Shown here piece after piece: positions 1 to 5,335 of a stretch of 5,335 bases of DNA. The stretch covers positions 1-5,335 of the forward strand of contig CAMBQD010000084.1 in assembly GCA_945869905.1 (NCBI GenBank), in the 5' to 3' direction. Position numbers and translations under genes: made by a program. This DNA is from an uncultured Clostridia bacterium (lineage in GTDB: Bacteria; Bacillota; Clostridia; Oscillospirales; Acutalibacteraceae). Within the stretch, counting starts at the first letter, position 1, and every line of letters begins with the position of its first letter. The notes under the pieces were generated by a model that was not told where the DNA came from, ran no database searches, and saw nothing but the letters and a program-made list of their open reading frames with translations.

Positions 1-1
1 C

Positions 2-733
2 AATGATTACAGACTCCTTACAGGCAATCAAACAGGTGCACTGCTTGTTAAGTTTGTGCTGACAATGAAGCATTCGCAGTTAAATGAAAAATCAACCCTT
101 GTAAAAACAATTGTTACCTCCGATTTAGGTGCTAATATCGGCAAAGCCTTTGGCTTGCAGGTGGAGGAAACCTTAACAGGCTTTAAATATATCGGCGACA
201 AAATCAACAAGTACGAAAAAACCGGCAGTCAGGAATTTGTTATAGGCTATGAGGAATCATACGGCTACCTTGTGGGTACTCACGCAAGGGATAAGGACGC
301 CGTGGTGTCCTCAATGCTAATTTGTCAAATGGCGGCTTGGTATAAAAATCAGGGCAAAACCCTTGTTGACGGACTTAATGAAATATATGACGAATACGGC
401 TACTATCTTGATTATCTTGATTCCTTTGTGCTTAAGGGCAAGGACGGCGCGGAAAAAATACAAAGCCTTATGACCTATTTCAGGAATACAGGCAAAGGGC
501 TTTTTGACGGTATTAAGGAAATTATTGATTTCAGTACGGGAGTAGGCGACCTGCCTAAAGAGAATGTGCTTAAATACATTTGGCAGGACGGCTCATGGAT
601 GGCAGTACGCCCCTCAGGCACGGAGCCTAAGATAAAGATTTATTATTCAATTGTTGATACCGATAAGGATAATGCTCAGAAAAGGCTTGACAATATAAGA
701 ACAGTAATTAGGGAAATTATAGAAAAGCAGTAA
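2..733 (+). CDS. Phosphoglucomutase/phosphomannomutase (alpha-D-phosphohexomutase), C-terminal part, 5' truncated by the window edge
   Basis: Cytoplasmic enzyme that moves a phosphate between C1 and C6 of a hexose (glucose or mannose phosphate) through a phosphoserine intermediate. The reading frame is open from base 2, and the first visible residues read NDYRLLTGNQTGALL, a family hallmark just after the metal-binding DxDxDR loop, which must lie off the left edge together with the catalytic serine. Domain 3 is present, with TGFKYIG and the sugar-binding loop GYEESYG (245-265). Domain 4 carries the phosphate-binding loop RPSGTEP (608-628) followed by KIKIYY. The 243 visible residues are roughly the last 40% of a protein of about 570 residues, as in PgcA-type long mutases. 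An internal GTG at 56 is in frame but is not the real start. The stop TAA lies 14 bases before the next gene. Glucose versus mannose preference cannot be read from this fragment. Confidence 0.95.
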   Translation, partial: NDYRLLTGNQTGALLVKFVLTMKHSQLNEKSTLVKTIVTSDLGANIGKAFGLQVEETLTGFKYIGDKINKYEKTGSQEFVIGYEESYGYLVGTHARDKDAVVSSMLICQMAAWYKNQGKTLVDGLNEIYDEYGYYLDYLDSFVLKGKDGAEKIQSLMTYFRNTGKGLFDGIKEIIDFSTGVGDLPKENVLKYIWQDGSWMAVRPSGTEPKIKIYYSIVDTDKDNAQKRLDNIRTVIREIIEKQ

Positions 734-747
734 TCGGAGATATTACA

Positions 748-990
748 ATGGACAAGGTGCAAAAATACGTGGAAAATATACTTCAGCCAAAGCTTCAGGG
801 CGACGGCGGCTGGGTTGAATTTGTTTCTCTTGATAATAACGAGCTTACACTCGTTTTCAGGGGCGAATGCTCAAAATGCCTTATTCTCAGCCGATGCACT
901 GATTGGATTGAGGAGCAGATAAAAAAGGATTTGAATAAAACCGTTAAGGTTAACGCAATCCGCAAAAAGCCTTATTTTCAGGATGTTTAA
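748..990 (+). CDS. Small NifU C-terminal-domain (Nfu-type) Fe-S cluster protein
   Basis: An 80-residue protein consisting only of a NifU C-terminal domain, the fold that carries or scaffolds Fe-S clusters for delivery to apo-proteins. The visible signature is LQPKLQGDGGW (residues 12-22), then a hydrophobic strand, then GECSKC with the cluster-type CxxC at Cys41 and Cys44, then the amphipathic helix DWIEEQIKKDL. In known Nfu proteins the CxxC pair binds a cluster at the interface of a dimer. A third cysteine, Cys50, gives CxxCx5C, and the usual small or Pro residues after the second cysteine are replaced by LILSR. The C-terminus is basic, with IRKKPYF. The start is set by GGAGA at 736-740, seven bases before ATG. 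It sits 14 bases after the hexomutase stop and 12 before the mannosidase, so it is probably co-transcribed with them. Family assignment is firm; the actual client protein is unknown. Confidence 0.85.
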   Translation: MDKVQKYVENILQPKLQGDGGWVEFVSLDNNELTLVFRGECSKCLILSRCTDWIEEQIKKDLNKTVKVNAIRKKPYFQDV

Positions 991-996
991 GGGGGT
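991..996 (+). promoter_or_regulatory. G-rich ribosome binding site of the mannosidase gene
   Basis: GGGGGT begins directly after the preceding TAA and lies six bases before the ATG at 1003. It lacks the canonical A of AGGAGG but can still pair with the anti-Shine-Dalgarno sequence through a G-U wobble. It supports the chosen start codon and the tight coupling to the upstream gene. Confidence 0.6.
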
Positions 997-1002
997 ATCA
1001 CT

Positions 1003-3927
1003 ATGGCTCATATCAAGGTTGTAAGGCGCTCAATGCGTCCTGAGGAATGGACTGATTTGCGCTTCGGCTGGCTTAAGCGTTACATATATGACAGTAAATG
1101 GGAAATAAAAAATCTTATGATTCGTGACGCACGTCAGGTTTCCGAAATGGAGTTTGAGTATTACAGTGATGATTACAGACCGCTTAATAAGGGCGATATG
1201 TATTTTACTCCCGACGGAACCGCTTTTATTAAGGCTGATGTTGATATTCCCGCTCAAATGCAGGGCAGGGAGCTGTGGTTTTCTCTTAAAACTGCGGCGG
1301 AAATATGTGTTAAGGTAAACGGCAAATACGTTGGCGGCGTGGACCCTAACAGGGAACGTATGCTCCTGTCACCCTATGTTGACGACAGAAAAACCCTTCA
1401 TTTTGAAATGATGGGCTATAACCGATCAAAGCCTGATGACGAGCGAAATCCCGAGTCTTTGTCGGTTCGTGGCTGCCGTCAGATTTTTGAGGGTGCATAT
1501 ATTTGTACCGTCAATCACACCGTGCAGGATTTGGTGTGGGATTTTGAATTATTGCTTGATATTGCAAAGAGCGAGCTGTTTAATGAGGATTACAGAAATT
1601 TCCTTAATAAAGAGCTTAATAACGCAATGAATTTGATTGACTTTGACAGTGACGAATTGACAGGCGTTGAGGATTGCCAAAGATATCTTGACGACGTTGT
1701 TTTTGCCAATGATAATTATAAGGGTAACGGCAATGTGGCACTTATTGCCCACTCTCACCTTGATATTGCATACTATTGGCGCAGAATACATGCCGTGCAG
1801 AAAAATCTGCGTACCGTTTTAATCCAGCTTAGGTTGATGGATAAATACCCTGATTTTAAGTACACCCATACCCAGCCCTATGTTTATGAAACATTGGAAA
1901 AATATTATCCCGATGTTTTTGCGGAGCTAAAGGAGAAGGTTTCATGCGGTCAGTTTGAGCCGGTGGGCGCAATGTATGTTGAGCCTGACTGCAATGTCCC
2001 TTCCGCCGAATCCCTTATACGTCAGTGCCTTTACGGTCAGCAGACCTATGAAAGAATGTTCGGCAAAAGGGTTAATAACGCTTGGCTTCCGGATGTTTTC
2101 GGTAACAGCTGGATTTTGCCTCAGATTTTGAAGAAAAGCGGTGTGGACTATTTTGTTTCAAACAAAATGTCCACTTGGAATGATACAAACCGTTTTCCCC
2201 ATAACAATTTTATTTGGAGGGGTATTGACGGTACAGACGTTCTTGCCTGTGTTCCGCCTACCCATTTCATCACCTGGAATATGCCATCTCAAATACAGGA
2301 AAATTGGGATGCCTTCATAGATAAGGACAGCGGCGGCCAGACTATGAATATGTTTGGCTACGGTGACGGCGGATCAGGCTGTACTGAGGAAATGATTGAG
2401 CTTATGCACCGTTTTGATAAGCTGTCAGTTATGCCAAAATGTCAGCATATGGGCGGCGCAGAATTCCTTGAAAAGAACCTTAAAAATAACGATAATCTGG
2501 AGGTGTGGGACGGTGAGCTTTATCTTGAAATGCACCGTGGCACCTTTACCACAAAGGCTGAAATGAAGGCCGCCAACCGCCGACTTGAGTATAAGCTGAG
2601 AAATGCGGAAATGATTTGTGTTCTTCGCGGTGAGGACCATACTGCAGAGCTTACGGAAATTTATAAAAAGCTTCTTGTAAATCAGTTTCACGATATTCTT
2701 CCCGGCTCCCATATTCACCCTGTTTATGAGGACGCTATGGCGGATTACAGTGAGATTGAAGGCAGGCTTGACCGCATCATCGGTACAGGTACTAAATTCT
2801 TTAATTCTCTTAATTTAAAACGTGACGCACTTACCTTTGTACCCAATAAAAAGGGTACTGCCACACGATACGGTGTAAAGGGAAATTGGATTGTTCCCAA
2901 TATTCCCCCTCTTTCATCAGCATCCATGAGAGCAGCTAAATTCCGTGATGAGTGGATAACGGTAGGCGATACGGTGGAAACACCTTATTACTCCGTTAAA
3001 TTTGATGACGACGGCTCAATTTTGTCACTGTATGATAAAGAATGTGACAGGGAATGGGTTGACGGAGATTTTAATAAGCTGAAGATATATACCGATTGCC
3101 CCGGAAATTATGACGCTTGGGATATTTTACCCAATTACAAGGATAAGCAGATTGATATTGATGTTGCAAAGCCCCTGTCCCTTTGTGAGCAGGACGGTGA
3201 AAGCGCAACCTTTAAGGCAGTTTTAAAAACGGAAAAATCAAGTTGGACAATGCTTATCCGCCTGTTCAGGCGCAGCAGGGGCATTGAGGTGGAAAATATA
3301 GTTGACTGGAATGAAAAGCACAAGCTCGCCAAGGCTGAGTTTAGCTGTAACGTACTGACCCGTAAAGCTCTTTGCGACACCTCTGCAGGTTATATTGAAC
3401 GTGATACTCATAAAAATACCTCTTGGCAGAAGGCTCGATTTGAAGTCTGTCATCATAAGTGGGCAGACCTTTCGGAGACTGACGGCGGTATCGCCCTTAT
3501 CAACGACGGCAAATACGGTATCGGTTTTGATGAAAACAAAATGTCACTGTCACTTCTTCGTGCTACAATAAGACCTGATATTACAAGTGACGTAGGTGTT
3601 CACAATTTCTGCTATATGATTATGCCTCACAGCAAAAATGCCGTTGATGCAGGCATCAATAATATTGCATTTCAGTATAATGTGCCTCTTATTAAGGCAG
3701 ATGTACATTATGACGGCGAGACCTTTGCCCCGCTTTATATGCAGGCTATGAAAAGGGCAGAGGACGGCAGTATGACCGTTATCCGCCTTTCCGAGCAGGA
3801 CGGCAGACGCGGAAGAATAAAGCTAAGCCGTAGGGTGAAGCTGCTTAATATGCTTGAGGATATTCAGGGCGAAACCGATGTTATCGAATATAAGCCCTTT
3901 GAGATTATTACAATAGGGGTGAAATAA
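1003..3927 (+). CDS. Cytoplasmic alpha-mannosidase, glycoside hydrolase family 38
   Basis: A 974-residue retaining alpha-mannosidase that removes alpha-linked mannose from oligosaccharides. There is no signal peptide (start MAHIKVVRRS), so it should act on imported sugars in the cytoplasm, like human MAN2C1 and bacterial MngB. Residues 1 to about 235 form an N-terminal beta-rich ancillary region. The GH38 catalytic domain follows, with HSHLD (250-254), WLPDVFG (nucleophile Asp364) and GYGDGGSG (about 452-459). The middle helical domain has NQFHDILPGS (560-569), and a large C-terminal beta-sandwich region runs from about 630 to the end. By comparison with Drosophila Golgi mannosidase II, the metal ligands are His252, Asp254, Asp364 and His563; all are present. 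One active-site aromatic differs: Tyr257 stands where that enzyme has Trp95. Length fits the family and the frame is intact. The stop overlaps the next start by one base (TAATG). Exact linkage specificity cannot be told. Confidence 0.95.
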   Translation: MAHIKVVRRSMRPEEWTDLRFGWLKRYIYDSKWEIKNLMIRDARQVSEMEFEYYSDDYRPLNKGDMYFTPDGTAFIKADVDIPAQMQGRELWFSLKTAAEICVKVNGKYVGGVDPNRERMLLSPYVDDRKTLHFEMMGYNRSKPDDERNPESLSVRGCRQIFEGAYICTVNHTVQDLVWDFELLLDIAKSELFNEDYRNFLNKELNNAMNLIDFDSDELTGVEDCQRYLDDVVFANDNYKGNGNVALIAHSHLDIAYYWRRIHAVQKNLRTVLIQLRLMDKYPDFKYTHTQPYVYETLEKYYPDVFAELKEKVSCGQFEPVGAMYVEPDCNVPSAESLIRQCLYGQQTYERMFGKRVNNAWLPDVFGNSWILPQILKKSGVDYFVSNKMSTWNDTNRFPHNNFIWRGIDGTDVLACVPPTHFITWNMPSQIQENWDAFIDKDSGGQTMNMFGYGDGGSGCTEEMIELMHRFDKLSVMPKCQHMGGAEFLEKNLKNNDNLEVWDGELYLEMHRGTFTTKAEMKAANRRLEYKLRNAEMICVLRGEDHTAELTEIYKKLLVNQFHDILPGSHIHPVYEDAMADYSEIEGRLDRIIGTGTKFFNSLNLKRDALTFVPNKKGTATRYGVKGNWIVPNIPPLSSASMRAAKFRDEWITVGDTVETPYYSVKFDDDGSILSLYDKECDREWVDGDFNKLKIYTDCPGNYDAWDILPNYKDKQIDIDVAKPLSLCEQDGESATFKAVLKTEKSSWTMLIRLFRRSRGIEVENIVDWNEKHKLAKAEFSCNVLTRKALCDTSAGYIERDTHKNTSWQKARFEVCHHKWADLSETDGGIALINDGKYGIGFDENKMSLSLLRATIRPDITSDVGVHNFCYMIMPHSKNAVDAGINNIAFQYNVPLIKADVHYDGETFAPLYMQAMKRAEDGSMTVIRLSEQDGRRGRIKLSRRVKLLNMLEDIQGETDVIEYKPFEIITIGVK

Positions 3928-4316
3928 TGACATCAACTCAAATAATAATTATTGTAGCAGTGGTTATTGTTTTAGGCGTAGTGATTTTTCCTCTTATTAA
4001 TCGTCAGCAGTTCAGAAATCTTCCTCCCGACCAGCAGGTAAGGATACTGATGAAGGAGGCAAAGGGACTGATATTTTTTAAAAATGTGTCAAAGGGAAGC
4101 ACGGGTGCTTTGTACTATGTTAAGAATAAAAGAAAAATATTAGTATTCCCTTGGGTGCTTGCCGACGGAAAAATGCTTTGCACAAGGGATAATCCCTTTG
4201 AGCATTGGGATTATCCTGAGGAAAAGGAGCCCCTTAACGAGGATGAGCTTAAGCAGTTAACCGAAGAGCTTGAAAAATATAATAAGAAAAATCCTGTTAA
4301 AATTGTATTTAAATAA
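3927..4316 (+). CDS. Small membrane-anchored protein of unknown function
   Basis: A 129-residue protein I do not recognise. Residues 6-24 are a strongly hydrophobic helix (IIIIVAVVIVLGVVIF). It is followed by Asn-Arg-Gln-Gln-Phe-Arg, so the positive-inside rule suggests the soluble part stays in the cytoplasm and the helix is an uncleaved anchor. The soluble part (33-129) begins PPDQQVR, has alternating hydrophobic and polar stretches that look like beta strands (LYYVKNKRKILVFPWVL), a single cysteine (Cys85) in KMLCTRD, an aromatic patch FEHWDYP, a charged helix rich in Glu and Lys (about 103-121) and a basic tail. The start is supported by AGGGGTG at 3915-3921, five bases before ATG, and by the one-base TAATG overlap with the mannosidase stop, which implies translational coupling. 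It ends with tandem TAA codons directly before a terminator, so it is the last gene of the operon. No function is proposed. Confidence 0.85.
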   Translation: MTSTQIIIIVAVVIVLGVVIFPLINRQQFRNLPPDQQVRILMKEAKGLIFFKNVSKGSTGALYYVKNKRKILVFPWVLADGKMLCTRDNPFEHWDYPEEKEPLNEDELKQLTEELEKYNKKNPVKIVFK

Positions 4317-4319
4317 TAA

Positions 4320-4348
4320 AAAAGGTGTCGGAAAATCCGACACCTTTT
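4320..4348. terminator. Bidirectional rho-independent terminator
   Basis: A perfect 13-bp inverted repeat: AAAAGGTGTCGGA, a three-base AAA loop, then TCCGACACCTTTT. On the plus strand the GC-rich stem ends in TTTTATT, four bases after the stop of the 129-residue gene. On the minus strand the stem is followed by TTTTTTATTATTT, a better U-tract, 19 bases after the rubredoxin stop. The hairpin lies between convergent genes and should stop transcripts from both sides. Confidence 0.92.
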
Positions 4349-4366
4349 ATTCATCATAAATTTATG

Positions 4367-4522
4367 TTATGCCTGTGAAAACTGGTCTTTTCCCACTGAG
4401 CATAAAGGACATTCAAAATCCTCGGGAATATCCTCCCACTTTGTACCGGGAGCAATTCCGCCTTCAGGGTATCCGACCTCTTCGTCGTATTCCCAGCCGC
4501 ATACATCGCATACGTACTTCAT
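4367..4522 (-). CDS. Rubredoxin
   Basis: A 51-residue soluble one-electron carrier holding a single iron atom in four cysteine thiolates. In anaerobes such proteins pass electrons to rubrerythrin, superoxide reductase, flavodiiron proteins and similar oxygen-defence partners. Translated from the minus strand it starts MKYVCDVCGWEYDE and contains the family core GGIAPGTKWEDIP and ECPLCSVGKDQF. The iron ligands are Cys5 and Cys8 (CxxCG) and Cys38 and Cys41 (CPLC). Length is typical of the family (about 52-54 residues). The start is fixed by a strong AAAGGAGGG site (4529-4537 on the plus strand), six bases before ATG, and a good promoter lies further upstream. It is probably transcribed alone, since 87 bases with a promoter separate it from the upstream membrane-protein gene, though read-through is possible. 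No partner oxidoreductase is visible in the window. Confidence 0.97.
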   Translation of the reverse strand: MKYVCDVCGWEYDEEVGYPEGGIAPGTKWEDIPEDFECPLCSVGKDQFSQA

Positions 4523-4552
4523 TTTAAACCCTCCTTTGATTTTCTATTTACT

Positions 4553-4581
4553 ATTATAAGACAATCATAAAGCAATTACAA
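4553..4581 (-). promoter_or_regulatory. Sigma-A-type promoter for the rubredoxin gene
   Basis: On the minus strand, TTGTAA (4576-4581) and TATAAT (4553-4558) are separated by exactly 17 bases. The -10 is a perfect consensus match and the -35 matches four of six positions. The predicted start of transcription is near 4546, giving a leader of about 24 bases containing the AAAGGAGGG site. The very AT-rich stretch just upstream (about 4582-4605) could act as an UP element. Confidence 0.72.
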
Positions 4582-4584
4582 TAT

Positions 4585-4603
4585 CAAATTATAAATTTAT
4601 TTG
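4585..4603. repeat. Imperfect AT-rich palindrome upstream of the rubredoxin promoter
   Basis: The 19-base stretch CAAATTATAAATTTATTTG has complementary ends (CAAAT/ATTTG) around an AT-only centre. It sits between the membrane-protein stop codon and the rubredoxin -35 box. It could be an operator, an UP element, a weak end for the upstream transcript, or simple AT-richness. The match is short and could be chance. Confidence 0.25.
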
Positions 4604-4609
4604 ACGTAA

Positions 4610-4975
4610 TTATACTTTTTCAAGCACCTTAAAGGTTACTCCCGACAGGGCAAACCACAGCAGTGAAAAGGGCACGCATATCTGCCCTAAAAAATTCATT
4701 GGCATATTTGAATAATCCCATACGTGCTCCTTTAAAATAATATTGAACACAATGCCGAATACAAGCTCAATTCCTGTTATTATTATCATTCCTGCCAAGC
4801 ACCTTTCCCACAGCGGCAGATTATAATTTTTACTGATAAAATAAAATGTGCTTAAAACAATTGCACCCGCAAAAAACATTGAATAATGTGTTCTGCCTCT
4901 CCATATTATTTCTATCATACAGTAGCCGAAGCCGCCGATTAACGCGGCAAATAAATAATTAAAAAACATTCTCAT
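4610..4975 (-). CDS. CmpB-like / putative ABC-transporter type IV integral membrane protein
   Basis: A 121-residue polytopic membrane protein with four predicted helices at about 4-24, 31-48, 57-81 and 99-119. It matches from memory the clostridial family called putative ABC transporter (CmpB-like, PF06541): EIIWRGRTHYSM after helix 1, a glutamate in helix 3 (Glu70), then WDYSNMPMNFLGQIC and FSLLW in the last third. The family name is historical, its role is poorly defined, and no ATP-binding subunit is encoded nearby. The ATG at 4975 is the first possible usual start after an in-frame TAA (5000-5002). The only Shine-Dalgarno-like sequence, AAAAGG (4991-4996), is 15 bases away, so initiation looks weak; Met3 is an alternative start. 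The gene diverges from the tRNA nucleotidyltransferase gene 60 bases away and precedes the rubredoxin in the same direction. Membrane location is certain; function is not. Confidence 0.8.
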   Translation of the reverse strand: MRMFFNYLFAALIGGFGYCMIEIIWRGRTHYSMFFAGAIVLSTFYFISKNYNLPLWERCLAGMIIITGIELVFGIVFNIILKEHVWDYSNMPMNFLGQICVPFSLLWFALSGVTFKVLEKV

Positions 4976-4977
4976 AA

Positions 4978-5006
4978 TTGTATTATTAAGCCTTTTATGT
5001 TAAAAT
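4978..5006 (+). promoter_or_regulatory. Extended -10 promoter for the tRNA nucleotidyltransferase gene
   Basis: TTGTAT (4978-4983) and TAAAAT (5001-5006) are spaced by 17 bases, and a TG dinucleotide at 4998-4999 one base before the -10 gives the extended -10 form. Predicted transcription start is near 5013, leaving a leader of about 23 bases. The element occupies most of the 60-base gap between the two divergent genes and overlaps the leader of the membrane-protein gene on the other strand. Confidence 0.65.
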
Positions 5007-5035
5007 ACCATTAGTAATTTAAGGCAGGGCGGATT

Positions 5036-5335
5036 ATGACAATATCTGAAAATGCAAAAAAAATAATATCTGTTATTGAAAGCGCAGGCTATGAGGCTTT
5101 TGCAGTGGGCGGTTGTGTGCGTGATTTTATTATGCACAGAGCCTGTGATGATATTGATATTACCACATCTGCAAAGCCCGATGAGCTTGAAAGGATACTG
5201 TCTGAAAACGGTATTCATTTTATTGAAACGGGTCTTAAGCATGGCACTGTTACAGCGGTAATAAACGGTGAAAATTATGAAATCACCACCTATCGTACCG
5301 ACGGTGATTATAAGGATAGCCGTCATCCGGAAAGT
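5036..5335 (+). CDS. cca: CCA tRNA nucleotidyltransferase / poly(A) polymerase family, N-terminal part, 3' truncated by the window edge
   Basis: The first 100 residues of a class II nucleotidyltransferase, most likely the enzyme that adds or repairs the CCA end of tRNAs without a nucleic-acid template. The catalytic head domain motifs are in order: FAVGGCVRD (22-30, with the GG and RD that hold the nucleotide), DDIDITTSA (38-46, with metal-binding Asp39 and Asp41 in the DxD), TGLKHGTVT (65-73), then EITTYRTDG (82-90) and YKDSRHPES (92-100), just short of the fingers region. The nucleotide-selecting motif and the RNA-binding body lie off the right edge, so a CCA enzyme cannot be separated from an A-adding or CC-adding relative. 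The ATG at 5036 fits the family's usual N-terminus and follows a G-rich site (GGGCGG, 5027-5032, close spacing). A strong promoter lies just upstream. Confidence 0.94.
   Translation, partial: MTISENAKKIISVIESAGYEAFAVGGCVRDFIMHRACDDIDITTSAKPDELERILSENGIHFIETGLKHGTVTAVINGENYEITTYRTDGDYKDSRHPES

Noticed and set aside
56..58. GTG as the start of the first gene
   Set aside because: The same frame is open to base 2 and already encodes the mutase motif RLLTGNQTGALL, so the gene enters from outside the window.
2425..2718. Minus-strand open frame of 97 codons, and other antisense frames inside 1003-3927
   Set aside because: They overlap the GH38 gene in full. The plus-strand frame has family motifs throughout and its codons explain the sequence.
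4053..4060. GAAGGAGG resembling a strong internal ribosome binding site
   Set aside because: It lies within the 129-residue gene, and the ATG sequence downstream (4084-4086) is out of frame and opens no meaningful reading frame. It is explained by the codons for Met-Lys-Glu-Ala.
4523..4609. Possible small RNA or riboswitch between the membrane protein and rubredoxin genes
   Set aside because: Only 87 very AT-rich bases, accounted for by the ribosome binding site, promoter and upstream AT block. No structured RNA signature or GC-containing stem is visible.
5000..5326. Minus-strand open frame of 108 codons at the right edge
   Set aside because: It lies antisense to the N-terminal coding region of the tRNA nucleotidyltransferase, whose motifs are unmistakable. 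Its translation is low-complexity in character and has no recognisable domain.
1..5335. A novel defence, mobile or CRISPR-like system
   Set aside because: There are no direct repeat arrays, transposase, integrase, nuclease, reverse transcriptase, toxin-antitoxin pairs or tRNA-flanked attachment sites. The genes are metabolic or housekeeping, with uniform base and codon character.

Overview
The window looks like chromosome from a low-to-mid GC anaerobic Clostridia-type Firmicute, probably a gut Ruminococcaceae/Oscillospiraceae or Lachnospiraceae relative. This is inferred from A/T-leaning codon choice, exclusive use of TAA stops, AGGAGG-type or G-rich ribosome binding sites, consensus-like sigma-A promoters, a stand-alone rubredoxin, and a membrane protein of the clostridial CmpB-like family. 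No mobile element, CRISPR array, rRNA or tRNA gene was seen.

Left block (2-4316, plus strand): four tightly packed genes that look like one transcription unit entering from the left edge. They are the C-terminal 243 residues of an alpha-D-phosphohexomutase (phosphoglucomutase/phosphomannomutase), an 80-residue NifU-C-domain (Nfu-type) Fe-S protein, a 974-residue cytoplasmic GH38 alpha-mannosidase, and a 129-residue protein with one N-terminal membrane helix and no family that I recognise. Gaps are 14 and 12 bases, then a one-base TAATG overlap. A perfect 13-bp hairpin at 4320-4348 closes the block.

Middle block (4367-4975, minus strand): a 51-residue rubredoxin with its own promoter, preceded by a four-helix membrane protein related to CmpB / 'ABC-transporter type IV' proteins. 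The rubredoxin converges on the left block, and the hairpin between them can serve both directions.

Right edge (5036-5335, plus strand): the first 100 codons of a CCA-adding tRNA nucleotidyltransferase or related poly(A)-polymerase-family enzyme, divergent from the membrane protein and with an extended -10 promoter.

Functionally, the mannosidase could free mannose from imported oligosaccharides inside the cell, and the hexomutase could interconvert the resulting hexose phosphates. That link is inferred from gene order only. The small Fe-S protein and the membrane-anchored protein have no obvious part in it. The window is mostly ordinary housekeeping and catabolic sequence. The least explained pieces are the 129-residue membrane protein, the three-cysteine mini-Nfu protein, and the altered active-site aromatic residue in the mannosidase.
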